DNA of 27,513 bases, taken from positions 1 to 27,513 of the forward strand of contig CAZTSJ010000011.1 of the NCBI GenBank assembly GCA_964616875.1, in the 5' to 3' direction. The position numbers and the translations under genes are program-made. Each line of letters begins with the position of its first letter. Within the stretch, counting starts at the first letter, position 1. This DNA comes from RBG-16-66-20 sp964616875. Its GTDB lineage: Bacteria; Pseudomonadota; Gammaproteobacteria; Burkholderiales; SG8-39. Below, one piece after another: positions 7,814 through 15,524 of this stretch. The notes below the pieces were generated by a model. It searched no databases. It saw nothing but the letters and a program-made list of their open reading frames with translations, and had not been told where the DNA came from.

Positions 7814-8202
7814 TGCCCGACCCGTCTGCGGAACAGCGGCAGCGGTTGCGCCGCCGTCGCCTGGTATTGCTCGCTGAAGTCGCCGAATGCCTTGATCGCT
7901 TCCCGCGGATCTTCGCCTTCGCGCAGCTCGAAAGAGTCGAAACCGCACTGCGCCATGGCGTGCAGATGGTCCCGCGCCACTTCGCCGGTTGCGCGCAGTT
8001 CGCCCTTGTAGCCATAGCGCTCGCGCAGCAGGCGCGCGATGGAGTAGCCGCGCCCGTCGCCGAACTTGGGAAAGTTGATCGCAATGACCTTCGCGAGATC
8101 AACCGCTCCGGCGATCAGGGCCGGATTGTCGGTCGGCTCCAGCAGCAGGTCAGGCGGCGAGGGCGCGTCGACGATCTGCAGGTTTCTGATCAAGATTGGC
8201 AT
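7810..8202 (-). CDS. DUF934 family protein of the sulfite reductase operon
   Basis: 130 residues from ATG at 8202. The DUF934 family is found almost always next to cysI or nitrite/sulfite reductase genes in Proteobacteria and is presumed to assist sulfite reduction; its biochemical role is unproven. Landmarks: the hydrophobic start MPILIRNLQIVD, IAINFPKFGDGRGYSIARLLRERYGY (positions about 47-72, key residues F50, P51, D54, G55, R56, G57, S59), the G-x-L-R-A-T-G segment and CGFDSFELREGED. The start overlaps the cysI 3' end by 53 bp; an in-frame ATG at 8253 would give a 17-residue non-conserved extension. Coupled to cobA by GTGA. Confidence 0.9.
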   Translation of the reverse strand: MPILIRNLQIVDAPSPPDLLLEPTDNPALIAGAVDLAKVIAINFPKFGDGRGYSIARLLRERYGYKGELRATGEVARDHLHAMAQCGFDSFELREGEDPREAIKAFGDFSEQYQATAAQPLPLFRRRVGQ

Positions 8203-9847
8203 AGACGTGTTTCTTGAAAGGCTCGACGCCGGTGCGGTGCACCACGTCGACAAAGCGCTCGTTCTCGCTGTCGCGCAACGAAAGGTAGGTTTCGATCAGG
8301 CGCTCGATCACGTTCGGCACGTCGGCGCGCGCGAACGAGGGGCCGATCACCTTGCCCAAGGCGGCGGGCGCACCGGGCCGGATCTCACCTTGATTTCCGC
8401 CGATTTCGACCTGGTACCACTCCTCGCCGTTCTTATCCACGCCGAGGATGCCGATGTGGCCGACATGGTGGTGGCCGCAGGCATTCATGCAGCCGGAGAT
8501 GTTCAGGTCCAGTTCGCCGATGTCGTGCAGATAGTCCAGGTCGTCGAAGCGGCGCTGGATCGCCTCGGCCACCGGAATCGACTTCGCGTTCGCGAGCGAG
8601 CAGAAATCGCCGCCCGGGCAGCAGACAATGTTGGTGAGCAGGCCGATGTTGGGCGTCGCGAGGCCCTGTTCGCGCAGCGCATGCCAGAGGCCGGGCAACT
8701 CGGCCTGGCGCACGTCGGCGAGCACCAGGTTCTGCTCGTGCGTCACGCGCAGCTCGCCGAAGGAGTAGTGGTCCGCGAGCCCGGCAATGCGCTCCATCTG
8801 CGCCGAGGTCATGTCGCCGGGCGGCACGCCGGTCTTTTTCAGCGACACGCTCACCGCGGCATAACCCGGCTGCTTGTGCGCATGGACGTTGCGTTTTCTC
8901 CAGGCCGCAAACGGCGTCTGCGTCTCCGGATACGCCACATCGGCGAGCTGCTCGTATTGCTGCCGCGTGAAGCGCGCTTCAATCCTTTGAATCTCTGCCT
9001 CGGTGACGGTCGCCGGGCCATCCTTCAGCCGCAGCCATTCGGCCTCCACCTCGTCGCGGAACTTGTCCACGCCGCGCTCCTTGACCAGGATCTTGATGCG
9101 CGCCTTGTGGATGTTGTCGCGCCGGCCGTGCAGGTTGTAGACGCGCAGGATCGCATCCAGATAGGTCAGCAGCTGCGGCCAGGGCAGAAAGTCGCGGATC
9201 ACGTGCCCGACGATGGGCGTGCGGCCCAGGCCGCCGCCGACGATGACCCTGAAGCCGACTTTGCCTTCGGGATTTTTTATCGCGTGCAGCCCGATGTCAT
9301 GCACGAAAGTCGCCGCCCGGTCCGCAACCGCGCCGTTCACCGCGATCTTGAACTTGCGCGGCAGGTAGTTGAACTCGGGGTGGAAGGTGGACCACTGGCG
9401 GATCAGCTCGCACCAGACGAAGGAATCCACGATCTCGTCGCGCGCCACGCCGGCGAAATGGTCAGCGGTGATGTTGCGCACGCAGTTGCCGGAGGTCTGG
9501 ATGGCGTGCATTTCAACCGCGGCGAGCTCGGCGAGGATGTCGGGGACATCGGCGAGCTGCGGCCAGTTGAGCTGCAAGTTCTGGCGCGTGGAGAAATGGC
9601 CGTAGCCCCGGTCGTAGCGGCGGGCTATGTCAGCCAATTTTCTTAATTGTTTTGAATTTAAAAGACCATAAGGAATGGCGATGCGCAGCATCGGCGCGTA
9701 ACGCTGCACGTACAAGCCGTTGCGCAGGCGCAGCGCGCGGAAATCGTCCTCGGCCAACTGGCCGGCGAGGAAGCGCCGCGTCTGGTCGCGGAACTGCGCC
9801 ACCCGTTCGTCCACCAGGCGCTGGTCGATGTCGTCGTAACGGTACAT
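8150..9847 (-). CDS. cysI: Sulfite (or nitrite) reductase hemoprotein, CysI-type
   Basis: 565 residues. Reduces sulfite to sulfide (six electrons) with siroheme and a 4Fe-4S cluster. The cluster motif is complete: C410-x5-C416 and C453-x3-C457 in CCPGGDFC and NISGCMNACGHHHVG. FSTRQNLQLNW (85-95) and TSGNCVRNIT (118-127) are the N-terminal half-repeat signatures. This is the proteobacterial ferredoxin- or CysJ-independent style gene paired with DUF934. Nitrite versus sulfite preference cannot be read directly; the DUF934 partner and divergent CysB argue for assimilatory sulfite reduction. It heads the cysI-DUF934-cobA-sirB operon. Codons 64-74 are unusually AT-rich. No cysH, cysD or cysN is in the window. 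Confidence 0.95.
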   Translation of the reverse strand: MYRYDDIDQRLVDERVAQFRDQTRRFLAGQLAEDDFRALRLRNGLYVQRYAPMLRIAIPYGLLNSKQLRKLADIARRYDRGYGHFSTRQNLQLNWPQLADVPDILAELAAVEMHAIQTSGNCVRNITADHFAGVARDEIVDSFVWCELIRQWSTFHPEFNYLPRKFKIAVNGAVADRAATFVHDIGLHAIKNPEGKVGFRVIVGGGLGRTPIVGHVIRDFLPWPQLLTYLDAILRVYNLHGRRDNIHKARIKILVKERGVDKFRDEVEAEWLRLKDGPATVTEAEIQRIEARFTRQQYEQLADVAYPETQTPFAAWRKRNVHAHKQPGYAAVSVSLKKTGVPPGDMTSAQMERIAGLADHYSFGELRVTHEQNLVLADVRQAELPGLWHALREQGLATPNIGLLTNIVCCPGGDFCSLANAKSIPVAEAIQRRFDDLDYLHDIGELDLNISGCMNACGHHHVGHIGILGVDKNGEEWYQVEIGGNQGEIRPGAPAALGKVIGPSFARADVPNVIERLIETYLSLRDSENERFVDVVHRTGVEPFKKHVYANLDQKPADRRRALAA

Positions 9848-9931
9848 GGCGGGAGATGCTACGAGCCCGGCTTAGACTTTATAAATACTATTATGTTATC
9901 CTTATATTTCTAGATGATATAAGCTAAGCCC
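9848..9931. promoter_or_regulatory. Divergent cysI / cysB promoter with palindromic candidate CysB operator
   Basis: 84-bp AT-rich spacer in a GC-rich genome. It holds a perfect inverted repeat, CTTATAT (9901-9907) and ATATAAG (9917-9923) with a 9-nt spacer, just upstream of the cysB ATG at 9932. An outer 7-bp inverted repeat, GGCTTAG (9869-9875) and CTAAGCC (9924-9930), brackets the AT-rich core. A cluster of -10-like hexamers (TATAAA, TAATAG, ATAACA) lies between. LysR-type regulators usually bind interrupted dyads in the divergent promoter they control, so CysB autorepression and cysI activation are likely. The exact promoters cannot be fixed by eye. Confidence 0.65.
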
Positions 9932-10876
9932 ATGAAACTTCAGCAATTACGCTATGCCTGCGAGGTCGCGCGCCGTGGATTGAACGTTTCCGCCGCGGCG
10001 GCCGCCCTGCACACCTCGCAGCCCGGCATCTCCAAGCAGATCAAGAGCCTTGAGGACGAGCTGGGCGTGGAGGTCTTCGTGCGCCACGGCAAGCGCATCT
10101 CTTCCATCACCGAACCAGGCAAGGCGGTATTGGCGATCGCCGAGCGCATCCTCGCGGAAGCGCAGAGCATGCAGCGCGCGGGCGAAGATTTCGCCGACGA
10201 AAAACTGGGCACGCTGACCATCGCCACCACGCACACCCAGGCGCGCTACGCGCTGCCCAAGGCGGTGGCCACGTTCAAGCGCCGCTATCCGAAAGTGCAA
10301 CTCTTCATCCACCAGGGCAATCCGACGCAGATCTGCGAACAGGTGGCGCGGGGCGAGGCCGACCTGTGCGTCGCGACTGAACATATCGCCGAGCACCCGG
10401 GTCTCGCGGCGCTGCCCTGCTACCAGTGGAACCGCTGCATCGTGGTGCCGCCCAGGCACCCGCTGCTGAAGGCCGGGCCGCTGACCCTCGAAGCGGTCGC
10501 GAAGTACCCGATCGTGACCTACGACTTCGCCTATGCCAACCGCTCTGTCGTCAATCGCGCTTTCGAGCAGCGCGGCCTCGCGCCGCAGGTCGTGCTCACG
10601 GCCTTCGATGCCGACGTGATCAAGACCTACGTCGAGCTGGGCCTGGGCGTGGGCATCATGGCCGCCATGGCCTTCGACGCGAAGCGCGACCGCGAGCTGC
10701 GCTCGATCGACGCCGCGCACCTGTTTCCGTCCTCCACCACGCGCCTCGGCATCAAGCGCGGCGCCTACCTGCGCCGCTATGCCTACGACTTCATCGAGCT
10801 GTTCGCACCCAACCTGACGCGCGACCTGGTGGAGAAAACCGTGATGGACAAAGCGGGAACCAGCTACGAGCTGTAG
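9932..10876 (+). CDS. cysB: LysR-type regulator CysB
   Basis: 314 residues, close in length to CysB/Cbl. The N-terminal winged helix-turn-helix (about 1-60) reads MKLQQLRYACEVARRGLNVS with SQPGISKQIKSLEDELGVEVF, the CysB-type variant that uses QLRY and S-QPG-SKQI. The effector domain (about 90-300) begins LTIATTHTQARYALP, the CysB TTHTQARY motif that lines the inducer/sulfate site, and continues HQGNPTQICEQVARGEADL and ATEHIA. Known role: transcription activator of sulfate assimilation, binding N-acetylserine, with sulfide/thiosulfate as anti-inducers. It is divergent from cysI and likely controls that operon. It ends 2 bp from the convergent phaZ stop. Confidence 0.95.
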   Translation: MKLQQLRYACEVARRGLNVSAAAAALHTSQPGISKQIKSLEDELGVEVFVRHGKRISSITEPGKAVLAIAERILAEAQSMQRAGEDFADEKLGTLTIATTHTQARYALPKAVATFKRRYPKVQLFIHQGNPTQICEQVARGEADLCVATEHIAEHPGLAALPCYQWNRCIVVPPRHPLLKAGPLTLEAVAKYPIVTYDFAYANRSVVNRAFEQRGLAPQVVLTAFDADVIKTYVELGLGVGIMAAMAFDAKRDRELRSIDAAHLFPSSTTRLGIKRGAYLRRYAYDFIELFAPNLTRDLVEKTVMDKAGTSYEL

Positions 10877-10878
10877 TG

Positions 10879-12132
10879 CTAGGCGTGCTGCCTTATGAAA
10901 TCCCTGACCTTGGGATAGATCGTTTCCCGCCAGCGGCGGCCGGCGAAAATGCCGTAGTGTCCGGCGCCGGGGGCGACATAGTGCTCGCGCCGATCCTTCG
11001 GGATGTTGAAGCACAGCAGGTGCGCCGCCTCGGTCTGGCCGTTGCCAGAGATGTCGTCGAGTTCGCCTTCGATCGTCAACAGCGCGGTGTCGCGAATCGC
11101 CTGCGGCCGCACCAGTTGCTCGCGAATGAACAGGCGCCCCTTGGGCAGCGCGAAATCCTGAAACACGGCCTTCACGGTATCGAGGTAGTACTCGGCCGGC
11201 AGGTCGACCACCGCGTTGTACTCGTCGTAGAACTCGCGGTGCTTTTCGGCCGAGCCGTCTTCGCCCGCGAGCAGGTGGTTGAAGTAGTCCCAGTGCGCGT
11301 TCAGGTGGCGGTCCGGGTTCATCGCCACGAAGCCAAGGTGCTGCAGGAACCCCGGATACACGCGCCGCGCGTAACCCGGATATTTCTCCGGCACGCGCTG
11401 GATCACGTTCTGCTCGAACCACGAGTAGGGCTTCCGCGTGGCAAGGTTGTTCACTGCGGTCGGGCTGCGGCGCGCATCGATCGGCCCGCCCATCATGACC
11501 ATGGTTTTCGGCGGGTTCGGTTCTCCGTCCTGCACCATCAGCGCCACCGCGCACAGCACCGGCACGGTGGGCTGGCAGACGGAGATTACGTTCAGGTTCG
11601 GCTGCTGCGGCTCGGTCAGCAGCGTGATGAATTCGCGCACGTAATCGACGTAGTCGGCAAGGTGGAACGGTCCAGCGCTGAGCGGAACCATCCGCGCGTC
11701 CACCCAATCGGTGACCCAGACGTCGTGCTCGGGCAGCAGCGAGCGCACCGTGTCGCGCAGCAAGGTGGCATGGTGGCCCGAGAGCGGCGCCACCAGCAGG
11801 ATGCGCGGATCGCCGGACTTGTAGTTGCGTCCTTTCGGTCCTTCGAGCGCGCGGCGGAAATGGATCAACTTGCAGAACGGCTTGTCGAGTTCGGTGACGA
11901 TTTCGACCGCCACCTCTTTGCCCGCCACGGTGGTGTGATCGATGTTCCAGGCCGGCTTTTCGTAGCGCTGCGTGACGCGCAGGAAAAGTTCGCTGGAGGC
12001 GGCGATCCGGCGCGCGATCGGCGAATAGCTGAACGGGCTGAAAGGATGCCCGAACCAGCCGCGGGCAGCCTCGGCGGCGTAGCGCCACGGCCCGAGAAGT
12101 TGGTGCTGCGATTCGAACATTTTGTAGAGCAT
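10879..12132 (-). CDS. phaZ: Intracellular polyhydroxybutyrate depolymerase PhaZ
   Basis: 417 residues from ATG at 12132, matching the length of Ralstonia-type PhaZa1. Mobilises stored PHB granules. The nucleophile is a cysteine, not serine: C186 in ISVCQPTV replaces the lipase-box serine. The acid is probably D359 in GELDDISG and the histidine H392 in GAGHYGIFAGRRWR. The N-terminal segment MLYKMFESQHQLLGPWRYAA is typical. The frame is open upstream to 12180, but those 16 residues are not conserved. It implies that the host stores PHB. The adjacent fadD and crotonase genes fit a carbon-storage and fatty-acid context. Convergent with cysB, with only 2 bp between stops. Confidence 0.95.
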   Translation of the reverse strand: MLYKMFESQHQLLGPWRYAAEAARGWFGHPFSPFSYSPIARRIAASSELFLRVTQRYEKPAWNIDHTTVAGKEVAVEIVTELDKPFCKLIHFRRALEGPKGRNYKSGDPRILLVAPLSGHHATLLRDTVRSLLPEHDVWVTDWVDARMVPLSAGPFHLADYVDYVREFITLLTEPQQPNLNVISVCQPTVPVLCAVALMVQDGEPNPPKTMVMMGGPIDARRSPTAVNNLATRKPYSWFEQNVIQRVPEKYPGYARRVYPGFLQHLGFVAMNPDRHLNAHWDYFNHLLAGEDGSAEKHREFYDEYNAVVDLPAEYYLDTVKAVFQDFALPKGRLFIREQLVRPQAIRDTALLTIEGELDDISGNGQTEAAHLLCFNIPKDRREHYVAPGAGHYGIFAGRRWRETIYPKVRDFIRQHA

Positions 12133-12207
12133 GCATCCCCACAGTAACAGATTTGCGGCAGTGCGGCATAAGGCGAGCACAGGGCTTTACCGGGTATTCT
12201 TCCTCGC
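12133..12207. promoter_or_regulatory. Divergent phaZ / penicillin-acylase spacer with TGCGGCA repeat
   Basis: 75 bp between divergent starts. Contains the direct repeat TGCGGCA (12154-12160) and TGCGGCA (12162-12168) one base apart. Phasin regulators of the PhaR family are reported to bind TGC/GCA-rich sites, so this pair is a weak candidate operator. No convincing -35/-10 pair was found on either strand. Confidence 0.3.
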
Positions 12208-14637
12208 ATGAGGGGATTTTTACGCTTCGCCCTGCGTTTTTCGGCACTCGCGGGCGTTCTCGCGGCCTTGCTGCTGGCGGGGGGCTACTTCTACCTGCGC
12301 CAGTCCCTGCCCCAGACCGGCGGCGAAATCCGCCTCCCCGGCCTGCGCGCGCCGGCCGAAATCCTGCGCGATCGCTATGGCATCCCGCACATCTTCGCCG
12401 CCAGCCTCGAGGATGCAAGCTTCGCGCTCGGTTTCGTCCACGCCCAGGACCGGCTCTGGCAGATGGAAATGAGCCGGCGCATCGCCGCAGGCCGCGTGTC
12501 CGAGATCGTCGGGCCCGGCGCGCTCGAAACCGACCGCTTCCTGCGCACGCTCGGCGTGCGGCGCGCGGCCGAAGCGAACCTGCGCACGCTCGACGCCGAA
12601 ACGCGCAAGCTGCTCGAGGCCTACGCCGCCGGCGTGAACGCCTTCGTCGCTTCGGGCCCGGTGCTGCCGCCGGAGTTCTGGCTCACCGGCACGCGCCCCG
12701 AACCCTGGGCGCCGGCCGATTCGGTCGCGTGGGTGAAGATGATGGCCTGGGATCTGGGCGGCAACTGGCGCGACGAACTGCTGCGCATGCGCCTTGCGAA
12801 GACGCTGCCGCTCGCGCGCATCCACGAGCTGCTGCCGCCTTACCCGGGCGAGCCGGTACCGGTCATCGCCGACCTGAAGGAGCTCTACAGTTCGATGGAG
12901 CGCGATGCAGTGCGCCTGGCGAAGTTCGCGCCGTCAACATCGGAGTATTACCCCGATGTCCTCGCCCATAACGATGGCCTCGGCTCGAACAACTGGGTGG
13001 TCTCAGGGACGCGCAGCGCGAGCGGCAAGCCGTTGCTCGCGAACGATCCGCACCTCGGCCTCACCGCGCCGCCGGTATGGTACTTCGCGCAGCTCTCCGC
13101 GCCCGGCTTCAACGTGATCGGTTCGACCCTGCCCGGCGTGCCCGGAATAATCCTCGGGCGTAACGAGCGCATCGCCTGGGGAATGACCAACACCGGACCC
13201 GACGTGCAGGACCTCTACATCGAGAAGCTCGATGCCTCCGGCGGCTACCTCACGCCCGACGGCGCGCGGCCATTCCAGGTGATCGACGAAATCATCCGCG
13301 TCAAGGGCGCCGAGCCCGAGAAGCTGCGCGTGCGCATCTCGCGCCACGGCCCGGTGATCTCGGATGTCTCGCGCCCGGCGCTGGACGCGGTGCCGCGCGG
13401 GCACGTGATCGCGTTCTCCTGGACCGCACTCGCCGAGGACGACCGCAGCATGCAGGCCGCGCTCAAATTCGGGCGCGCGCGCGAATGGGACGACTTCCTC
13501 GCTGCGGCGCGCGACTTCCAGTCGCCGCAGCAGAACATCGTCTACGCCGACATCGAGGGCAACATCGGTTTTGTCGCCGCCGGCCGCGTGCCGCACCGGC
13601 GTCCGGGCAACGACCTGAAGGGCATGGCGCCGGCGCCGGGATGGCAGTCGCGCTACGACTGGGCCGGCTACATTCCCTTCGAGCAGCTGCCGCGCAGCTT
13701 CAACCCCGAGAGCGGCGCCATCGTCACCGCCAATCACCGCATCACGCCGCCGGGCTACCCGCACTTCATCAGCTCGACCTGGGAGCCGCCGTTCCGCGCC
13801 AACCGCATCCAGCAGCTGCTCGACGCGACGCCGAAACATACCGCGCAGAGCTTCGCGCGCGTGCAGGCGGATGTGGTGTCGCTCGCGATGCGCGAAATGC
13901 TGCCAAAGCTCCTCGCGACCCGGCCGCGCAGCGAGGAAGCGCGCAAGGCGCTCGCGCTGCTCGCGAAGTGGGACGGCGCGATGGCGCCCGAGCGCGCCGA
14001 GCCGCTCATCGCCTGGGCCTGGTGGCGCGAACTCACGCGCGCGATCTACGCCGACGAGCTGGGCGACGCGTTCCGTACCAACTGGCTCGCGCGCGCGGTG
14101 TTCATCGGCAACGTGCTCTCGGGCGATCCAGACCATGCGCGCTGGTGCGACGACGTGCGCACGCCGGCGGTGGAGATCTGCGCCGAGGTGCTCGCGCTGT
14201 CGCTGGATGCCGCGCTCGCCGACCTCGGCAAGCGCTACGGCAGCGACCCGGCGCGCTGGCGATGGGGCGATGCGCACCTCGCGCGCCACGAGCACCGGCC
14301 CTTTGGCCGCCAGCCGCTGCTGGCGAAATTATTCGACATCAGCGTGCCCTCGCCCGGCGACGCCTATACGGTGAACGTCGGGCGCAGCAACCTGAACGAC
14401 GATGCCCAACCCTTCGCCAACCGCCACGCCGCCAGCCTGCGCGCGATCTACGACCTCTCCGACCTGGAGAAATCGCTCTACATTCACTCCGGCGGGCAGT
14501 CCGGCAACATCTTCTCCGACCACTACGACGCTTTCAGCAAGGCCTGGGCGAAGAACGAATACATCCCGATGCGCGCCGAGAGGAAGACGCTCGAAGCCGA
14601 GCCGCATCAACTGCTGCGGCTGATACCTCTTAAGTAA
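12208..14637 (+). CDS. Penicillin acylase family protein (Ntn hydrolase)
   Basis: 809 residues. Family members are periplasmic amidases that cleave acyl groups from penicillin, acyl-homoserine lactones or related amides after self-cleavage into alpha and beta chains. The start has a basic N-region and a hydrophobic stretch (about 8-30) consistent with a signal peptide or anchor. The alpha chain carries RDRYGIPHIFA and FVHAQDRLWQMEMSRR (about 54-91). The predicted cleavage is G259-S260 in NDGLGSNNWVVSG, making S260 the catalytic N-terminal nucleophile; NDPHLGL and the later IVTANHRI and SGQSGN motifs complete the beta chain. Acyl-homoserine-lactone acylase (quorum quenching) and beta-lactam acylase cannot be told apart by sequence. 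Its last 31 bp overlap the convergent EamA gene. Confidence 0.93.
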   Translation: MRGFLRFALRFSALAGVLAALLLAGGYFYLRQSLPQTGGEIRLPGLRAPAEILRDRYGIPHIFAASLEDASFALGFVHAQDRLWQMEMSRRIAAGRVSEIVGPGALETDRFLRTLGVRRAAEANLRTLDAETRKLLEAYAAGVNAFVASGPVLPPEFWLTGTRPEPWAPADSVAWVKMMAWDLGGNWRDELLRMRLAKTLPLARIHELLPPYPGEPVPVIADLKELYSSMERDAVRLAKFAPSTSEYYPDVLAHNDGLGSNNWVVSGTRSASGKPLLANDPHLGLTAPPVWYFAQLSAPGFNVIGSTLPGVPGIILGRNERIAWGMTNTGPDVQDLYIEKLDASGGYLTPDGARPFQVIDEIIRVKGAEPEKLRVRISRHGPVISDVSRPALDAVPRGHVIAFSWTALAEDDRSMQAALKFGRAREWDDFLAAARDFQSPQQNIVYADIEGNIGFVAAGRVPHRRPGNDLKGMAPAPGWQSRYDWAGYIPFEQLPRSFNPESGAIVTANHRITPPGYPHFISSTWEPPFRANRIQQLLDATPKHTAQSFARVQADVVSLAMREMLPKLLATRPRSEEARKALALLAKWDGAMAPERAEPLIAWAWWRELTRAIYADELGDAFRTNWLARAVFIGNVLSGDPDHARWCDDVRTPAVEICAEVLALSLDAALADLGKRYGSDPARWRWGDAHLARHEHRPFGRQPLLAKLFDISVPSPGDAYTVNVGRSNLNDDAQPFANRHAASLRAIYDLSDLEKSLYIHSGGQSGNIFSDHYDAFSKAWAKNEYIPMRAERKTLEAEPHQLLRLIPLK

Positions 14638-15524
14638 AAGTTATTCGCCACCAGCGCGCCGATCACGATCGCTGCGCCGCCGATCTCGATCAGGGAGAAA
14701 CTGCGGCCCAGCCAGGTTTCGATCGCGAAGACGATGATCGGGATGAGGTTGAGCAGCAGCATCGCATTCAGCGCGCCCAGGTAGCGCACGCCATTATTGA
14801 AACCCAGCACGCCCAGCACCACGGTGAAGACGACGAAATAGGCGATCTGCCATTTCACTGACCAGACCTGTTCGAACGTCGGCATCTCCGAGTAGCCCAT
14901 GCCGATGGTGAAGGCGTTGATGGCGAGGAGACCGATCGTTCCCGGAATGCAGGTGAGCACCGTCATGCGCAGCGGCGACCAGCCCGAGAAATGGTGGCCT
15001 GCCATGGTGTAGGCAACCCAGCTCACCGCTCCCAGGAACACGAGCAGGTCGCCGACGAGCGAGCCGCCGTCGAACACTTGCGCAAGACTGCCTTTCGTCA
15101 CTACCAGCAGAACGCCGCCGATCGCCACCGCGATGCAGGCCACCGTGAATAGCGACGGGCGCAGGCCACGCGTGAACCAGAGCGCGAGCGCGGTCATCGG
15201 CGTCTGCAGCGCCATGATGATCGAGGCGTGCTCGGGGCGCGTATAGGCGAGTCCCCACCAGACGAAGGTGTTGAAGGCGGTAAAGCCGAACAGGCCGTAG
15301 ACCGCCGCCGGCAGGAAGCGCCCGCCGTAGCGCAGCGCCTTGCGCCCTTCGGCGATCCACAGGATGGCGATGAACAGCAGCACGCCGATGGCGTAGCGCG
15401 CGGAACCAAGGAAGAAAGGATCGAGCACCGGCAGCGTGCGCTTGGCGATCGAGAACAGCGCGCCCCAGGATGCGATCGCGATACTAAGCCAGGCCAGACC
15501 TCTTAGTAGATTGCCTTGCTCCAG
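14607..15524 (-). CDS. EamA/DMT family permease, probable CTG start
   Basis: Ten-helix drug/metabolite transporter. The first ATG or GTG in frame is GTG at 15428, giving 273 residues but lacking helix 1. The frame is open upstream to the fadD stop and encodes LAWLSIAIASWGALFSIAKR, a typical EamA first helix with the conserved W and A-F-SI pattern. Only CTG codons can start it; CTG at 15524 directly follows the fadD TAG (15527-15525) in the same frame, with AGAAGG about 8 nt upstream, giving 305 residues, the family norm. Both EamA halves are visible (HASIIMALQTPMTALALW and NNGVRYLGALNAMLLLNLIP). Substrate unknown. Confidence 0.85.
   Translation of the reverse strand: MEQGNLLRGLAWLSIAIASWGALFSIAKRTLPVLDPFFLGSARYAIGVLLFIAILWIAEGRKALRYGGRFLPAAVYGLFGFTAFNTFVWWGLAYTRPEHASIIMALQTPMTALALWFTRGLRPSLFTVACIAVAIGGVLLVVTKGSLAQVFDGGSLVGDLLVFLGAVSWVAYTMAGHHFSGWSPLRMTVLTCIPGTIGLLAINAFTIGMGYSEMPTFEQVWSVKWQIAYFVVFTVVLGVLGFNNGVRYLGALNAMLLLNLIPIIVFAIETWLGRSFSLIEIGGAAIVIGALVANNFYLRGISRSS

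Noticed and set aside
8066..9646. 526-codon plus-strand frame opposite cysI
   Set aside because: Shadow of cysI, whose siroheme/4Fe-4S motifs are intact on the minus strand.
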